From Candidatus Dormiibacterota bacterium (GTDB lineage Bacteria > Chloroflexota > Dormibacteria > Dormibacterales > Dormibacteraceae), in assembly GCA_955652705.1 (NCBI GenBank), contig CATPBK010000080.1, positions 1 through 64,000 on the forward strand: a DNA stretch of 64,000 bases, in the 5' to 3' direction. Shown here in pieces: positions 33,773 to 46,316 of this stretch; positions within the stretch are counted from its first letter, which is position 1, and every line of letters starts with the position of its first letter. A model generated the notes under the pieces. That model had not been told where the DNA came from, searched no databases, and was given only the letters and a program-made list of their open reading frames with translations. The translations under genes were made by a program, and so were the position numbers.

Positions 33773-34629
33773 ACGAAGAGCGGCGCCAGCCGCGACCGCT
33801 CGACCAGCGCCTGCATCTCCGCGTCCGAAGGCCGCGCTGCGAACCGTTCCGCGGCGTCCAGGACCCGAGGCAGGACGTCGACGTCGCCGACCGAGTTCAG
33901 GAACACGCCGGGACGGCCCAGCACCCACCAGACGGCCAGGTCGATGTCCTCCTGCCGGTCCAGTGGCTCGTACCAAGTGGTGCGGGTCCGCTCGCGGCCG
34001 AGCCAGGGCGAGAGCGCGATCGACTTGATCGTCTGCACCGCGACGTTCCGTTCGCGGCAGGTCGAAGCCAGAGCCTCGAAGTTCTCCGCGTAATAGGGCA
34101 GCTGCATCGTCAGGTAGTTGTAGGGCAGCAGGACGGAGTCGAAGTCGAACCTCTCCAGGCTGCGGCGGTGGGTAGCGGCGATCTGGGAGCCGTGACCGGT
34201 AACCCCGATGAAGCGCACCAGCCCTTCTTCCCTGGCCTGGACCGCCGCTTCGGCGGCGCCGCCCGGGCTCAGCGCGGTGTCCCACTCGCCCGGATCGGCG
34301 AGGTTGTGGAGCTGCCAGAGGTCGACGTGGTCGACGCCAAGCCGATCGAGCGAGCGGTGGAGCTCCTCGCGTGCCTCCGTCGCGGTCCGGCGCCCGGTTT
34401 TGGTGGCCAGGAAGAAGCGGTCTGGCTCGCGCTGGAGCCAGGGGCGGACGCGGAGCTCGGCGTCGCCGTAGCTGGCGGCCAGATCGAGGTGGTTGACTCC
34501 GTGGCTTAGCAGGACTTCGAGGGTGCGGTCAGCCACGTCCTGGGTGACGCTGCCCAAGGCCGCCCCACCGAAGAGCACGCGACTCGACTGGTGCCCGGTG
34601 CGCCCGAACGGTGCGAGAGGCAAGCTCAT
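33769..34629 (-). CDS. Aldo/keto reductase family protein
   Basis: 286 residues. [40 protein letters not shown] (Asp/Tyr of the tetrad), [10 protein letters not shown] (Lys) and [11 protein letters not shown] (the His position is present as QLHN). NAD(P)H-linked carbonyl reductase of the plant-type AKR group. Substrate unknown. Overlaps the convergent deoR end by four bases. Confidence 0.85.
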   Translation of the reverse strand: MSLPLAPFGRTGHQSSRVLFGGAALGSVTQDVADRTLEVLLSHGVNHLDLAASYGDAELRVRPWLQREPDRFFLATKTGRRTATEAREELHRSLDRLGVDHVDLWQLHNLADPGEWDTALSPGGAAEAAVQAREEGLVRFIGVTGHGSQIAATHRRSLERFDFDSVLLPYNYLTMQLPYYAENFEALASTCRERNVAVQTIKSIALSPWLGRERTRTTWYEPLDRQEDIDLAVWWVLGRPGVFLNSVGDVDVLPRVLDAAERFAARPSDAEMQALVERSRLAPLFV

Positions 34630-34641
34630 CGAATCCTGACT

Positions 34642-35658
34642 CTACAACTCTGGGATGCCGAGCTCCTCCATCCACTTCTGAAAGCGGATCAGGGGCAGGT
34701 CGGCGGGCCGGATGTAGAGCATGAGGCGCGAGCTCAAGGGCGGCAGCAGCCACGGCCGCTGGCTCTCGACCACGGGCTGGTCCTGGGACTGGATCACGTC
34801 CTCGAACACCAGGTAGCTCTCGTCACGGGCCGGTTCCAAGTCGAAATCGCGCGCGACTTGCAGGTAGATCCGCGTCGACAGGTAGGAGAGCGGCTGCATC
34901 ACCTGGAAGAGCACGAACCTCCCGGCGGGAGCCTCCTTCAGGAGCCGGATGGCGGTCGGGGTGACGGTATTCGTGTAAACGACCTCCTCCCGGCCGCCTG
35001 CACCGACGGCGCTGCCGAGCGAGGGGTTGGCGGGTTGCTGGATCGAGTAGGTGGAGACCAGCCGGTCTCGCTCCACTGAGACCTGGTGGTCGGGCGGCTC
35101 CGGGTGCGCCGGATCGCCGAGCGTGCCGGGGTGCACCCACGGGAAGTGCGTGTCGTCGAGAGCGCCCATCACGATCCGAGTGGCTGTCGCCGCCCAGAGT
35201 GGATAGATGCGGTAAGCCGTCTTGCGGAAGTGCTCGTCACTCCACTCTGGGTATTCGAGCATCGGCGCCCGTTCCTCACCGAGCCGAACCCAGACCAGGC
35301 CGTAGGCCTCACGCACCGCGTAGGGATGGACCTTGGCTTCGCGCGGGATCGGGGCACCACGCCGGGCCGGGATGTCGACCACCCGGCCGGTCCGGTCATA
35401 CGTCCACCCGTGGTAGCGGCAGCGCAGCCGCTCGCCTTCGAGCACCTCGCCGATGGAAAGCGCCGAACCGAGATGCCGGCAGAGGTCGTCGAAGCAGACC
35501 GCCTCGCCTTCCAGCCTGACCACGACCAGGCGGCGGCCGAGGAGCTCGACGGCCACGGGCTCAGCGCCGAGGTCGCTCCCGACCGCGACCGGGTGCCAGT
35601 AGCCCTCCAGCCCGGAGTAGTAGGCGGCGACCGCCTCCGCGCTGGGCGCCTGGATCAC
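34642..35658 (-). CDS. Rieske-type non-haem iron oxygenase
   Basis: 338 residues. Rieske cluster ligands CRHLGSALS (about 61) and CRYHGWTYD (about 80). Mononuclear iron ligands in GALDDTHFPWVHPGTLG (about 170). Layout of vanillate demethylase/pheophorbide-oxygenase-like single-component oxygenases; a separate reductase is needed and is not visible. GTG start overlaps serS stop as GTGA. Confidence 0.9.
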   Translation of the reverse strand: MIQAPSAEAVAAYYSGLEGYWHPVAVGSDLGAEPVAVELLGRRLVVVRLEGEAVCFDDLCRHLGSALSIGEVLEGERLRCRYHGWTYDRTGRVVDIPARRGAPIPREAKVHPYAVREAYGLVWVRLGEERAPMLEYPEWSDEHFRKTAYRIYPLWAATATRIVMGALDDTHFPWVHPGTLGDPAHPEPPDHQVSVERDRLVSTYSIQQPANPSLGSAVGAGGREEVVYTNTVTPTAIRLLKEAPAGRFVLFQVMQPLSYLSTRIYLQVARDFDLEPARDESYLVFEDVIQSQDQPVVESQRPWLLPPLSSRLMLYIRPADLPLIRFQKWMEELGIPEL

Positions 35659-36914
35659 CCCGCGATCCGCTTCAGTCCTCCCATGTAGGGCCGCAGCACC
35701 TCGGGCACCAGTATCGTGCCGTCAGCCTGCTGGAAGGTCTCCATGACGGCGTCGAGCGTCCGCGCCAGCGCCAGCCCGGACCCGTTCATCGTGTGCACGA
35801 AGCGGGGCGGCTGCCCTGGCGCGGGCCGGTAGCGGATGTTGGCGCGCCGGGCCTGGAAGTCCTGGAAGACGGAGCAGGAGCTGACCTCCAGGTATCTCTC
35901 GAGCCCAGGGCACCAGGCCTCCAGGTCGTATTTCTTGTACTGCGCGAATCCCATGTCGCCGGTGCACATGAAGAGGACGCGGTAGTGGAGGCCGAGCCGC
36001 TGCAGGATCGCTTCGGCGTTGGCCATGAGCGCCTCCAGCTCCTCCCCCGAGGTCTCCGGCGAGGTCAGCTTGACCAGCTCGACCTTCTCGAACTGGTGCA
36101 TCCGGATGTAGCCGCGCGTGTCCTTGCCGGCGGCGCCCGCCTCGGATCGCCAGCAGGGTGTGTGCGCGACATAGAGGATCGGCAGCTGAGCCAGGTCCAG
36201 GATCTCGTCGCGGTGCCAGTTCGTGACCGGCACCTCAGCGGTCGGGACCAGCCAGAGGTCGCGGTCCGCGACCCGGAAGGAGTCGCCGCCGAACTTGGGC
36301 AAGTTGGCGGTTCCCACCATCGCCTCGCTATTGACTAGGAAGGGCACGTACATCTCCCGGTAGCCGTGCTCCGCGACGTGCGTATCGAGCATGAACTGGA
36401 CCAGGGCCCGCTGGAGACGGGCCCCGGCGCCGAGCAGGCCGCCGAAGCGCGACCCCGCGATGTGCGCCGGGTGCTCGAAGTCCATGATGCCGAGCGACTC
36501 GCCGAGGTCGTAGTGGGTGCGCGGCTGGAAGTCGAACGTGGGCTTCTCGCCCCATTCCCGGAGGCGGACGTTGTCGGCTTCCGTCTTGCCGATCGGGACG
36601 TCGGGCGCAAAGAGGTTCGGCACCCGCAGCAAGAGATCGTCCAGCCGGCGCTTCAAGTCCTCAGCCTTGGCCAGCTCCCGCTTTGCCTCCTCGCCGATCT
36701 CCTTGACGTTTCGCAGATCCTGGGGGTCGCGCGTCTTCGCGTACTGCTTAGAGAGGTGGTTCTGCTGGGCGCGCGCGTTTTCCGCGACTGTCAGACATTG
36801 GCGCCACTGCCGGTCCAGCTCGAGGAGCTCGTCGACCGGAGCCTCCTCCCCCTTGAGCTCGGCCGCGCGCTTGACCTCGTCCGGGTGGCGCCGGATGAAC
36901 TCGAGCGGCAACAC
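35655..36914 (-). CDS. serS: Seryl-tRNA synthetase
   Basis: 419 residues, usual size. GTG start chosen at LPLEFIRRHPDEVKRA, the normal SerRS N-terminus. Long antiparallel coiled coil (about 30-100) for tRNA variable-arm binding. Class II motifs: motif 2 TPCWRSEAGAAGKDTRGYIRMHQFEKVEL and motif 3 NGSGLALARTLDAVMETFQ. LEVSSCSVFQDFQARR binds serine. Two tRNA-Ser genes are in the window. A terminator-like hairpin lies 17 bp before the start. Confidence 0.96.
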   Translation of the reverse strand: MLPLEFIRRHPDEVKRAAELKGEEAPVDELLELDRQWRQCLTVAENARAQQNHLSKQYAKTRDPQDLRNVKEIGEEAKRELAKAEDLKRRLDDLLLRVPNLFAPDVPIGKTEADNVRLREWGEKPTFDFQPRTHYDLGESLGIMDFEHPAHIAGSRFGGLLGAGARLQRALVQFMLDTHVAEHGYREMYVPFLVNSEAMVGTANLPKFGGDSFRVADRDLWLVPTAEVPVTNWHRDEILDLAQLPILYVAHTPCWRSEAGAAGKDTRGYIRMHQFEKVELVKLTSPETSGEELEALMANAEAILQRLGLHYRVLFMCTGDMGFAQYKKYDLEAWCPGLERYLEVSSCSVFQDFQARRANIRYRPAPGQPPRFVHTMNGSGLALARTLDAVMETFQQADGTILVPEVLRPYMGGLKRIAG

Positions 36915-36930
36915 CTTAGGGGTGCGACCG

Positions 36931-36961
36931 AAAAAGGATCCGCGCCTCGATTTCGAGGCGC
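36931..36961 (-). terminator. Intrinsic terminator or attenuator before serS
   Basis: Minus strand: GCGCCTCGA-aa-TCGAGGCGC (perfect 9-bp stem) then GGATCC and TTTTT. It ends only 17 bp before the serS GTG, so either it closes the lysS transcript or attenuates serS. Confidence 0.65.
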
Positions 36962-37037
36962 CGCCGGCCATCTGGCGCCCTGGCGGCCGATCCGGGTGTC
37001 GGCTCACGCGTATTCACGACTCCACGATGCTCGCTCA

Positions 37038-37053
37038 CGAATCTACTGATTCG
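37038..37053. repeat. Inverted repeat in serS leader
   Basis: CGAATC-tact-GATTCG, 6-bp perfect arms, within the lysS-serS spacer. No T-box sequence is recognisable nearby. Confidence 0.35.
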
Positions 37054-37127
37054 CTCGCTGCGCCTCCTCCTACGGCTCGGCTCGCCAGGATCGCCACCTG
37101 GCTCGGCCCCCCTTTTCGGCCCCACCC

Positions 37128-38596
<1,469 letters not shown>

Positions 38597-38597
<1 letters not shown>

Positions 38598-38612
38598 AGG
38601 TCCTTAGACCTC
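38597..38612 (-). promoter_or_regulatory. Hairpin abutting the lysS start codon
   Basis: Minus strand GAGGTC-taag-GACCTC; its last C is the first base of the CTG start and the AAGGA ribosome-site-like run spans loop and stem. It could hide the translation start. Confidence 0.45.
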
Positions 38613-38618
38613 GGTGAG

Positions 38619-41491
<2,873 letters not shown>

Positions 41492-41510
41492 CGCGGGACG
41501 CCCCTTTGTA

Positions 41511-42284
41511 TCACCCTCCAGGCGAGTTTTGGAGATAGATGAGCCGCAGTCCGTCGAGTGTCAGCTGGGGCTCCACGGCCTCGATCACGTGCGTCAGGCC
41601 GGCCACCAGCTCCGCCTGACCGCCGGTCGCCACCACATGCGCGTCGCCGCCGAGCTCCTCAGACATGCGCCTCACCATCCCCTCAATCTGGCCCACGAAG
41701 CCCCAGAAGAGCCCGGACTGGATCGCCGCCACGGTGGTCTTCCCGATGACCGAGTCAGGCGGTGTCAGCTCGACCCGGAAGAGGCGGGCGGTGTGCTCGA
41801 TCAGCGCCTCCAGGGAGATCTCCACTCCGGGGGCGATGGCGCCCCCGACGTACTCGCCGCCGGCCGAGATCGCGTCATAGGTGACGGCGGTCCCGAAGTC
41901 GATCACGATCACGGGTCCGCCGAACTTCCGAAAAGCGGCGAGCGAGTTGGCGATCCGGTCGGCCCCCACCTCTTTCGGATTCTCATAGAGGATCCGGACG
42001 CCGGTCTTGACGCCCGGCCCGACCATGACCGGCGCCACCTTCAGGTGGGTCTCGGCCGCCTCGAGGAGGCCCTGATTCAGGTTGGGGACGACGCTTCCGA
42101 TGACTACTCCGTCGACCTTGCGCAGGTCGAGGTCGCGCAGCGCGAAGAGGTCGCGCAGGAGCATGGCGACCTCGTCGCCAGTCCACCTAGCAGGCGTGGA
42201 CACGCGCCAGCTGGCCTCCAGGCGGTCCGCTTCGTAGATGCCGAAGACCACGTGCGTGTTGCCGGCGTCGATCGCCAGGAGCAC
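41511..42284 (-). CDS. coaX: Type III pantothenate kinase
   Basis: 257 residues, GTG start. LLAIDAGNTHVVFGIY (phosphate loop), VMVGPGVKTG, ENPKEVGADRIANSLA, VIDFGTAVTYDAI and GGAIAPGVEISLEAL are the CoaX signatures. First step of coenzyme A synthesis. TATCCT stands 6 nt before the start codon. Confidence 0.94.
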   Translation of the reverse strand: MLLAIDAGNTHVVFGIYEADRLEASWRVSTPARWTGDEVAMLLRDLFALRDLDLRKVDGVVIGSVVPNLNQGLLEAAETHLKVAPVMVGPGVKTGVRILYENPKEVGADRIANSLAAFRKFGGPVIVIDFGTAVTYDAISAGGEYVGGAIAPGVEISLEALIEHTARLFRVELTPPDSVIGKTTVAAIQSGLFWGFVGQIEGMVRRMSEELGGDAHVVATGGQAELVAGLTHVIEAVEPQLTLDGLRLIYLQNSPGG

Positions 42285-42289
42285 TCGCG

Positions 42290-42298
42290 TAGGATACT
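42290..42298. promoter_or_regulatory. Overlapping divergent -10 elements, coaX and arsR-type gene
   Basis: Minus strand TATCCT (42291-42296) is 6 nt before the coaX GTG; plus strand GATACT (42293-42298) is 6 nt before the arsR-type ATG. The whole intergenic gap is 20 bp. Confidence 0.6.
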
Positions 42299-42304
42299 AG
42301 TTAG

Positions 42305-42859
42305 ATGGATATCGAAGTATTGCCGTTCCTGAAGGCCCTCGCCGACGAGAGCCGGCTCAAGATCCTCGGCCTTCTCGCCGAGCGGGAGCGAAGCGTCGAA
42401 GAGTTGGCGACATTGCTGGGCCTGCGGGCGCCGACCGTGTCCCACCATCTGGCGGCGCTGCGCGAGGTCGGCCTGGCCTCGATGCGCTCGGAAGGGACGA
42501 CCCATGTCTACCACTTCAACCCGGCGCCGCTGCGGTCGCTGAACCGCCAGTTGGCCCCGGAGCGGCTGGCGGAGATTCCGGACGACCTGGAGGCGGACGC
42601 CTGGGAGCGCAAGGTGCTCGGCGACTACCTGGAAAACGGCCGCCTGAAGCAGATCCCGGCCACGCATCGGAAGCGGCTTGTGGTTCTGAAATGGCTGGCC
42701 GGCAAGTTCGAGCCGGACCGGCGCTATGTCGAGCTGGAGGTGAACGCCATCCTGGCGGAGTTCCACGACGACTACGCGTCGTTGCGGCGCTACCTGGTCG
42801 ACGAGGGCTTCATGGACCGGCGCGCCGGCGTCTACTGGCGGACGGAGAGCGCCGAATAG
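42305..42859 (+). CDS. ArsR-family regulator with DUF2087 domain
   Basis: 184 residues. Winged helix: FLKALADESRLKILGLLAE, EELATLLGLRAPTVSHHLAAL, EGTTHVYHFN. No Cys metal site is seen. From about 105 a DUF2087 module (RKRLVVLKWLAGKFEPDRRY, EVNAILAEFHDDYASLRRYL). Fusion is known in regulators of unknown ligand. The end overlaps the convergent methyltransferase by 28 bases. Confidence 0.9.
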   Translation: MDIEVLPFLKALADESRLKILGLLAERERSVEELATLLGLRAPTVSHHLAALREVGLASMRSEGTTHVYHFNPAPLRSLNRQLAPERLAEIPDDLEADAWERKVLGDYLENGRLKQIPATHRKRLVVLKWLAGKFEPDRRYVELEVNAILAEFHDDYASLRRYLVDEGFMDRRAGVYWRTESAE

Positions 42860-43362
42860 ATCCCGTTCAACCAGCGGCTCGGGTGCTGCCCGAGCTGCTG
42901 CGGCTCGCTGAAGCCTGCCGCCACCGCGACCAGCTTCCAGGTCTCGAACGACATCGGGTATGGCACCCACGGGTTGCCGCGGTCGGCGGCGTACTCGACG
43001 AGCAGAAGCCGGCCGCCGGGTTTCAGGTAGCCACGGACGTGACGTAGCGTCTCCTCCTTCCGGCGGACGAAGTGGAGCGAGTTCGCCATCAGCACCCCGT
43101 CGAGGGGCGGCAGGTCCAGGGGCTTTGTGAAGTCGGCCTCCAGGAACTTGAAGCCGACGCGGTCGAGGTGAGCCTGGTCGACCCGCTGCCGCTGGCGCCG
43201 CAGGGCCGCCCCGACGCGGTCGACCGAGTAGACGTTGCCGCCCGGCTGCAGCAGTTCGGCCAGCGCAAGCGTGAAGTTGCCGTCGCCCGAGCCGAGCTCG
43301 GCCCACGAGCCAGGGCCCGTGACGCCGGGCCGGATCAGCCCGAGGAGATCTGCTTGGTCCAC
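42832..43362 (-). CDS. SAM-dependent methyltransferase
   Basis: 176 residues, GTG start within the end of argH (28-base overlap). Motif I WAELGSGDGNFTLALAELL, acidic VYSVDRVG, DFTKPLDLPPLDGVLMANSL and post-motif LKPGGRLLLVEY. Small-molecule type. Substrate unknown. Confidence 0.85.
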   Translation of the reverse strand: MDQADLLGLIRPGVTGPGSWAELGSGDGNFTLALAELLQPGGNVYSVDRVGAALRRQRQRVDQAHLDRVGFKFLEADFTKPLDLPPLDGVLMANSLHFVRRKEETLRHVRGYLKPGGRLLLVEYAADRGNPWVPYPMSFETWKLVAVAAGFSEPQQLGQHPSRWLNGIYSALSVRQ

Positions 43363-44681
43363 CGTCTGAGCCCCTCGGCCTGGCGCCGGGCTCGGCCGGC
43401 CGCCTGGGCCACCCGGCGCGGGTGCGGCGCACCTTCCTGGTCGCGCATCTGCAGCGAGCGGGCCGCCACCCACGGCGGCTCATGGCTTCCCTCCAGGACC
43501 GAGCGGCCGACCTCGAGATGGGCTTCGCGAAAGGGCCGGCCCGCCGCCACCAGGCGCTCGGCGGTGTCGGTGGCAAGCAGGTCGGGGTCGGCCACCGCGG
43601 CCTCCAACCGGGCGCGGTCAAACTCCAGTCGGCTCACCAGCAGCGCGGCCGCCTCCAGGCATTCGAGGCAGTTGGCGACGGTGTCAAAGAGCGCCCGCTT
43701 GTCTTCCTGGAGGTCGCGGTCATAGGCCAGCGGCAGGCCTTTCAACACGGTCGCCAAAGCGACGAGGCTGCCGAGTGCCCGCCCGGACCGGCCCCGAAGC
43801 AGCTCGGCCACGTCTGGGTTGCGCTTGTGCGGCATCAAGCTCGAGCCGGTCGCCACCTCATCGGCCAGCCGCACGAAGCCGAATTCGGCGCTCGCCCAGA
43901 GGACCACGTCCTCGCCGAGGCGGCTCAGATGGATCCCGACCGAGAGGCAGGCGTAGGCGAGGTCGAGGGCGAAGTCGCGGTCCGAAACGGCGTCGACGCT
44001 GTTCCGCGTCAGCCGTTTGAAGCCGAGCTCGCGCGCCGCTGTCATTCGGTCCAGCGGCAGCGTCGAGCCGGCGAGGGCTCCCGCGCCGAGAGGCAGCTCA
44101 CCGGCCGCCTCATGGGCGTTGATCACCCGGCCGGCGTCGCGCAGGAGGGGCTCGGCGTGGGCGAGGAGGTGGTGGCCGACGGTGATCGGCTGCGCCCGCT
44201 GCAAGTGCGTGTAGCCAGGCATCGGCCAGGCGGCATGACTGCGCGCCTGGGCTGCCAGTGCCTCGACTACGAAGGCCAGGCCCTCGACGATCGCGCCGGC
44301 GGCGGCCCGGCAATAGAGCCGCAGGTCGAGGGCGACCTGATCGTTCCGGGAGCGGCCTGTGTGCAGCCGGGCAGCGGCATCCGCGTCGAGCTCGCCGAGG
44401 CGGCGCTCGACCGCGGTGTGGATGTCCTCGTCGGAGTCCGCGAACGCAAACTTGCCGGACTGAAGTTCGCGGCCGACCGTTTTGAGACCCTTTTCGACGC
44501 GCCGGAGCTGCTCCTTGGTCAGGAGGCCGGCCGCCTGCAGCGCGTGGGCGTGGGCCAGGCTGCCGAGCACGTCGTACTCGGCCAGCTCGACGTCCACGTC
44601 GAGCGAGCTGGTGAACCTCTCCAGCTCGGGCAGGAGAGGCTTCTTGAACCTACCTCCCCAAAGCTTTCCGCTCTTGTCTAT
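43335..44681 (-). CDS. argH: Argininosuccinate lyase, apparent ATA start
   Basis: 448 residues. DKSGKLWGGRFKKPL is the canonical N-terminus, and GSSLMPHKRNPDVAELLRG is the family signature loop. TGRSRNDQVALDLRLY and GYTHLQRAQPIT also match. The natural start position (before DKSGKLWGG) is an ATA that overlaps the argG TAG as ATAG; no ATG, GTG or TTG is near. Splits argininosuccinate to arginine and fumarate. Confidence 0.95.
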   Translation of the reverse strand: MDKSGKLWGGRFKKPLLPELERFTSSLDVDVELAEYDVLGSLAHAHALQAAGLLTKEQLRRVEKGLKTVGRELQSGKFAFADSDEDIHTAVERRLGELDADAAARLHTGRSRNDQVALDLRLYCRAAAGAIVEGLAFVVEALAAQARSHAAWPMPGYTHLQRAQPITVGHHLLAHAEPLLRDAGRVINAHEAAGELPLGAGALAGSTLPLDRMTAARELGFKRLTRNSVDAVSDRDFALDLAYACLSVGIHLSRLGEDVVLWASAEFGFVRLADEVATGSSLMPHKRNPDVAELLRGRSGRALGSLVALATVLKGLPLAYDRDLQEDKRALFDTVANCLECLEAAALLVSRLEFDRARLEAAVADPDLLATDTAERLVAAGRPFREAHLEVGRSVLEGSHEPPWVAARSLQMRDQEGAPHPRRVAQAAGRARRQAEGLRRWTKQISSG

Positions 44682-45937
44682 GGCGCCAGCCTCTTGACCT
44701 CGCCGAGCATCGCCGTCAGGTCGCGCTCGTGGAGCCGGCCCTGGACCTGGGCCGCGGTCCGCACCCCCATGCCCCAGAGCTTGATGAAGCCCGCCGCCGC
44801 GCCCTGGTCGAAGGTGTCGCCCTTGCCATAGGTGGCGAGCTGCAGCTGGTAGAGCTGCTCGGGAGACTTCCTCCCCACCACCGTGCACGTGCCCTTGAAG
44901 AGCTTGAGCCGCACCTCGCCGGTCACGTGGCGTTGGGTCTCTGCCACGAACGCGTAAAGAGCGTCGCGCAGGGGGCTGAACCAGAGCCCGTCGTAGACCA
45001 TCTGCGCCCACTCGCGCGCAACCAGGTCCTTGAAGCGGGCCACGTCCTTGGGCAGGGTGATGTCCTCCAGCGCCTGGTGGGCCCGGAGCAGGACCACCGC
45101 GGCCGGGGCCTCGTACACCTCCCGCGACTTGATGCCGATCAGGCGGTTCTCCAGGTGGTCGATCCGGCCCACGCCGTGCTCGCCGCCAAGACGGTTGAGC
45201 GTGGTGACGATCTCGAGAGCCTCCTGGGGCCGGCCGTCGAGCGAGACCGGCAGGCCTTCTTTGAACCCGACTTCGACGTAAGCCGGTTCGTCGGGACACT
45301 GACGCGGGTCGCGCGTCCACTCGAAGACCTCGCGCGGCGGCTCCTCCCACGGGTCTTCCAGGATCCCCGCCTCGATCGAGCGTCCCCAGAGGTTCTCGTC
45401 TGTCGAGTAGGGCGACTCGGAGGTGGCCGGGACGGGGATGCCATGCCGCCGCGCGTACTCGATCTCGTCGTCGCGGTTCATCCCCCACTCGCGGACGGGC
45501 GCGACCACTTTCAGCTCGGGCGCCAGAGCCGCCGTGGAGACGTCGAACCGGACCTGGTCGTTGCCTTTGCCGGTACAGCCGTGGGCGATGCCGGTCGCCC
45601 CTTCGCGGCGCGCGATCACGACCTGCATGGCTGCGATCAGGGGCCGGCCGAGGGCGGTCGCCAGCGGGTACTCCTTCTCGTAGACCGCGCCCGCCTGGAG
45701 GCTCGGCCAGACGAAGTGGCGGAGGAAGGGCACCTTGCCGTCGACCACGTAGGCAGCCGAGGCGCCGATCTTCAGGGCCCGCTCCTGGATGGCGTCGAGG
45801 TCCTTCTTCTCGCCCAGGTCGATGGTCAGCGCGACCACGTCGTAGCCCGTCTCCTTGAGCCAGCGGATGGCGACCGAGGTGTCGAGCCCGCCCGAGTAGG
45901 CGAGCACGAGCTTCCCGAGAGAGGCTCCGTCAGCCAC
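44678..45937 (-). CDS. argG: Argininosuccinate synthase
   Basis: 419 residues. LAYSGGLDTSVAIRWL (ATP pyrophosphatase loop), IAHGCTGKGNDQVRFD, SPYSTDENLWGRSIEAGILED and GVGRIDHLENRLIGIKSREVYE. GTG start overlaps argR stop in GTGGCTGA. Joins citrulline and aspartate. Confidence 0.97.
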   Translation of the reverse strand: MADGASLGKLVLAYSGGLDTSVAIRWLKETGYDVVALTIDLGEKKDLDAIQERALKIGASAAYVVDGKVPFLRHFVWPSLQAGAVYEKEYPLATALGRPLIAAMQVVIARREGATGIAHGCTGKGNDQVRFDVSTAALAPELKVVAPVREWGMNRDDEIEYARRHGIPVPATSESPYSTDENLWGRSIEAGILEDPWEEPPREVFEWTRDPRQCPDEPAYVEVGFKEGLPVSLDGRPQEALEIVTTLNRLGGEHGVGRIDHLENRLIGIKSREVYEAPAAVVLLRAHQALEDITLPKDVARFKDLVAREWAQMVYDGLWFSPLRDALYAFVAETQRHVTGEVRLKLFKGTCTVVGRKSPEQLYQLQLATYGKGDTFDQGAAAGFIKLWGMGVRTAAQVQGRLHERDLTAMLGEVKRLAP

Positions 45938-46316
45938 TCAGAAATCCTTTGAAGGCGGCCGCAGCCTGGCGGTTGGGATGGACCACGATAATCGTGTCGT
46001 CGCCGGCCAGCGTGCCCACTACGCCGGGCAGCTCGCGCTCGTCGATGGCGCGCGCGACCAGGTTGGCGCAGCCGGGATTGGTGTGAACCACGGTCAGGAA
46101 CTCGACCGCCTGAACACCTGTCACGTACTCGGTGAAAACCACCGGGCTGTAGCCGCCCCTGGACCGGACCAGGCCCAGCTCCTGGATGTCGCGCGACACC
46201 GTCGCCTGGGTGGTCTCCAGGCCTTCGCGCGCGAGCGCGTCCGTCAACTCCTGCTGGGTGTGGATCGGCCGTGCCCGGATCAGGTTCAAGATCGCGACCT
46301 GCCGCTTCTGCTTCAA
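45930..46316 (-). CDS. argR: Arginine repressor
   Basis: 128 residues, shorter than E. coli ArgR. TTG start overlaps argD stop as TTGA. Winged helix IHTQQELTDALA, TTQATVSRDIQELGLV; C-terminal hexamer domain with VVHTNPGCANLVARAID and the arginine-binding Asp pair in GTLAGDDTIIVV. It sits inside the cluster it should regulate; two operator-like sites lie before argC. Confidence 0.95.
   Translation of the reverse strand: MKQKRQVAILNLIRARPIHTQQELTDALAREGLETTQATVSRDIQELGLVRSRGGYSPVVFTEYVTGVQAVEFLTVVHTNPGCANLVARAIDERELPGVVGTLAGDDTIIVVHPNRQAAAAFKGFLSG

Noticed and set aside
36915-37127. T-box riboswitch upstream of serS
   Set aside because: A terminator-like hairpin is present, but no T-box consensus or specifier-loop layout could be recognised.
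44678-44681. Programmed frameshift joining argG and argH
   Set aside because: No slippery run or stimulatory structure is visible, and both proteins have complete, normal ends. An unusual start codon is simpler.
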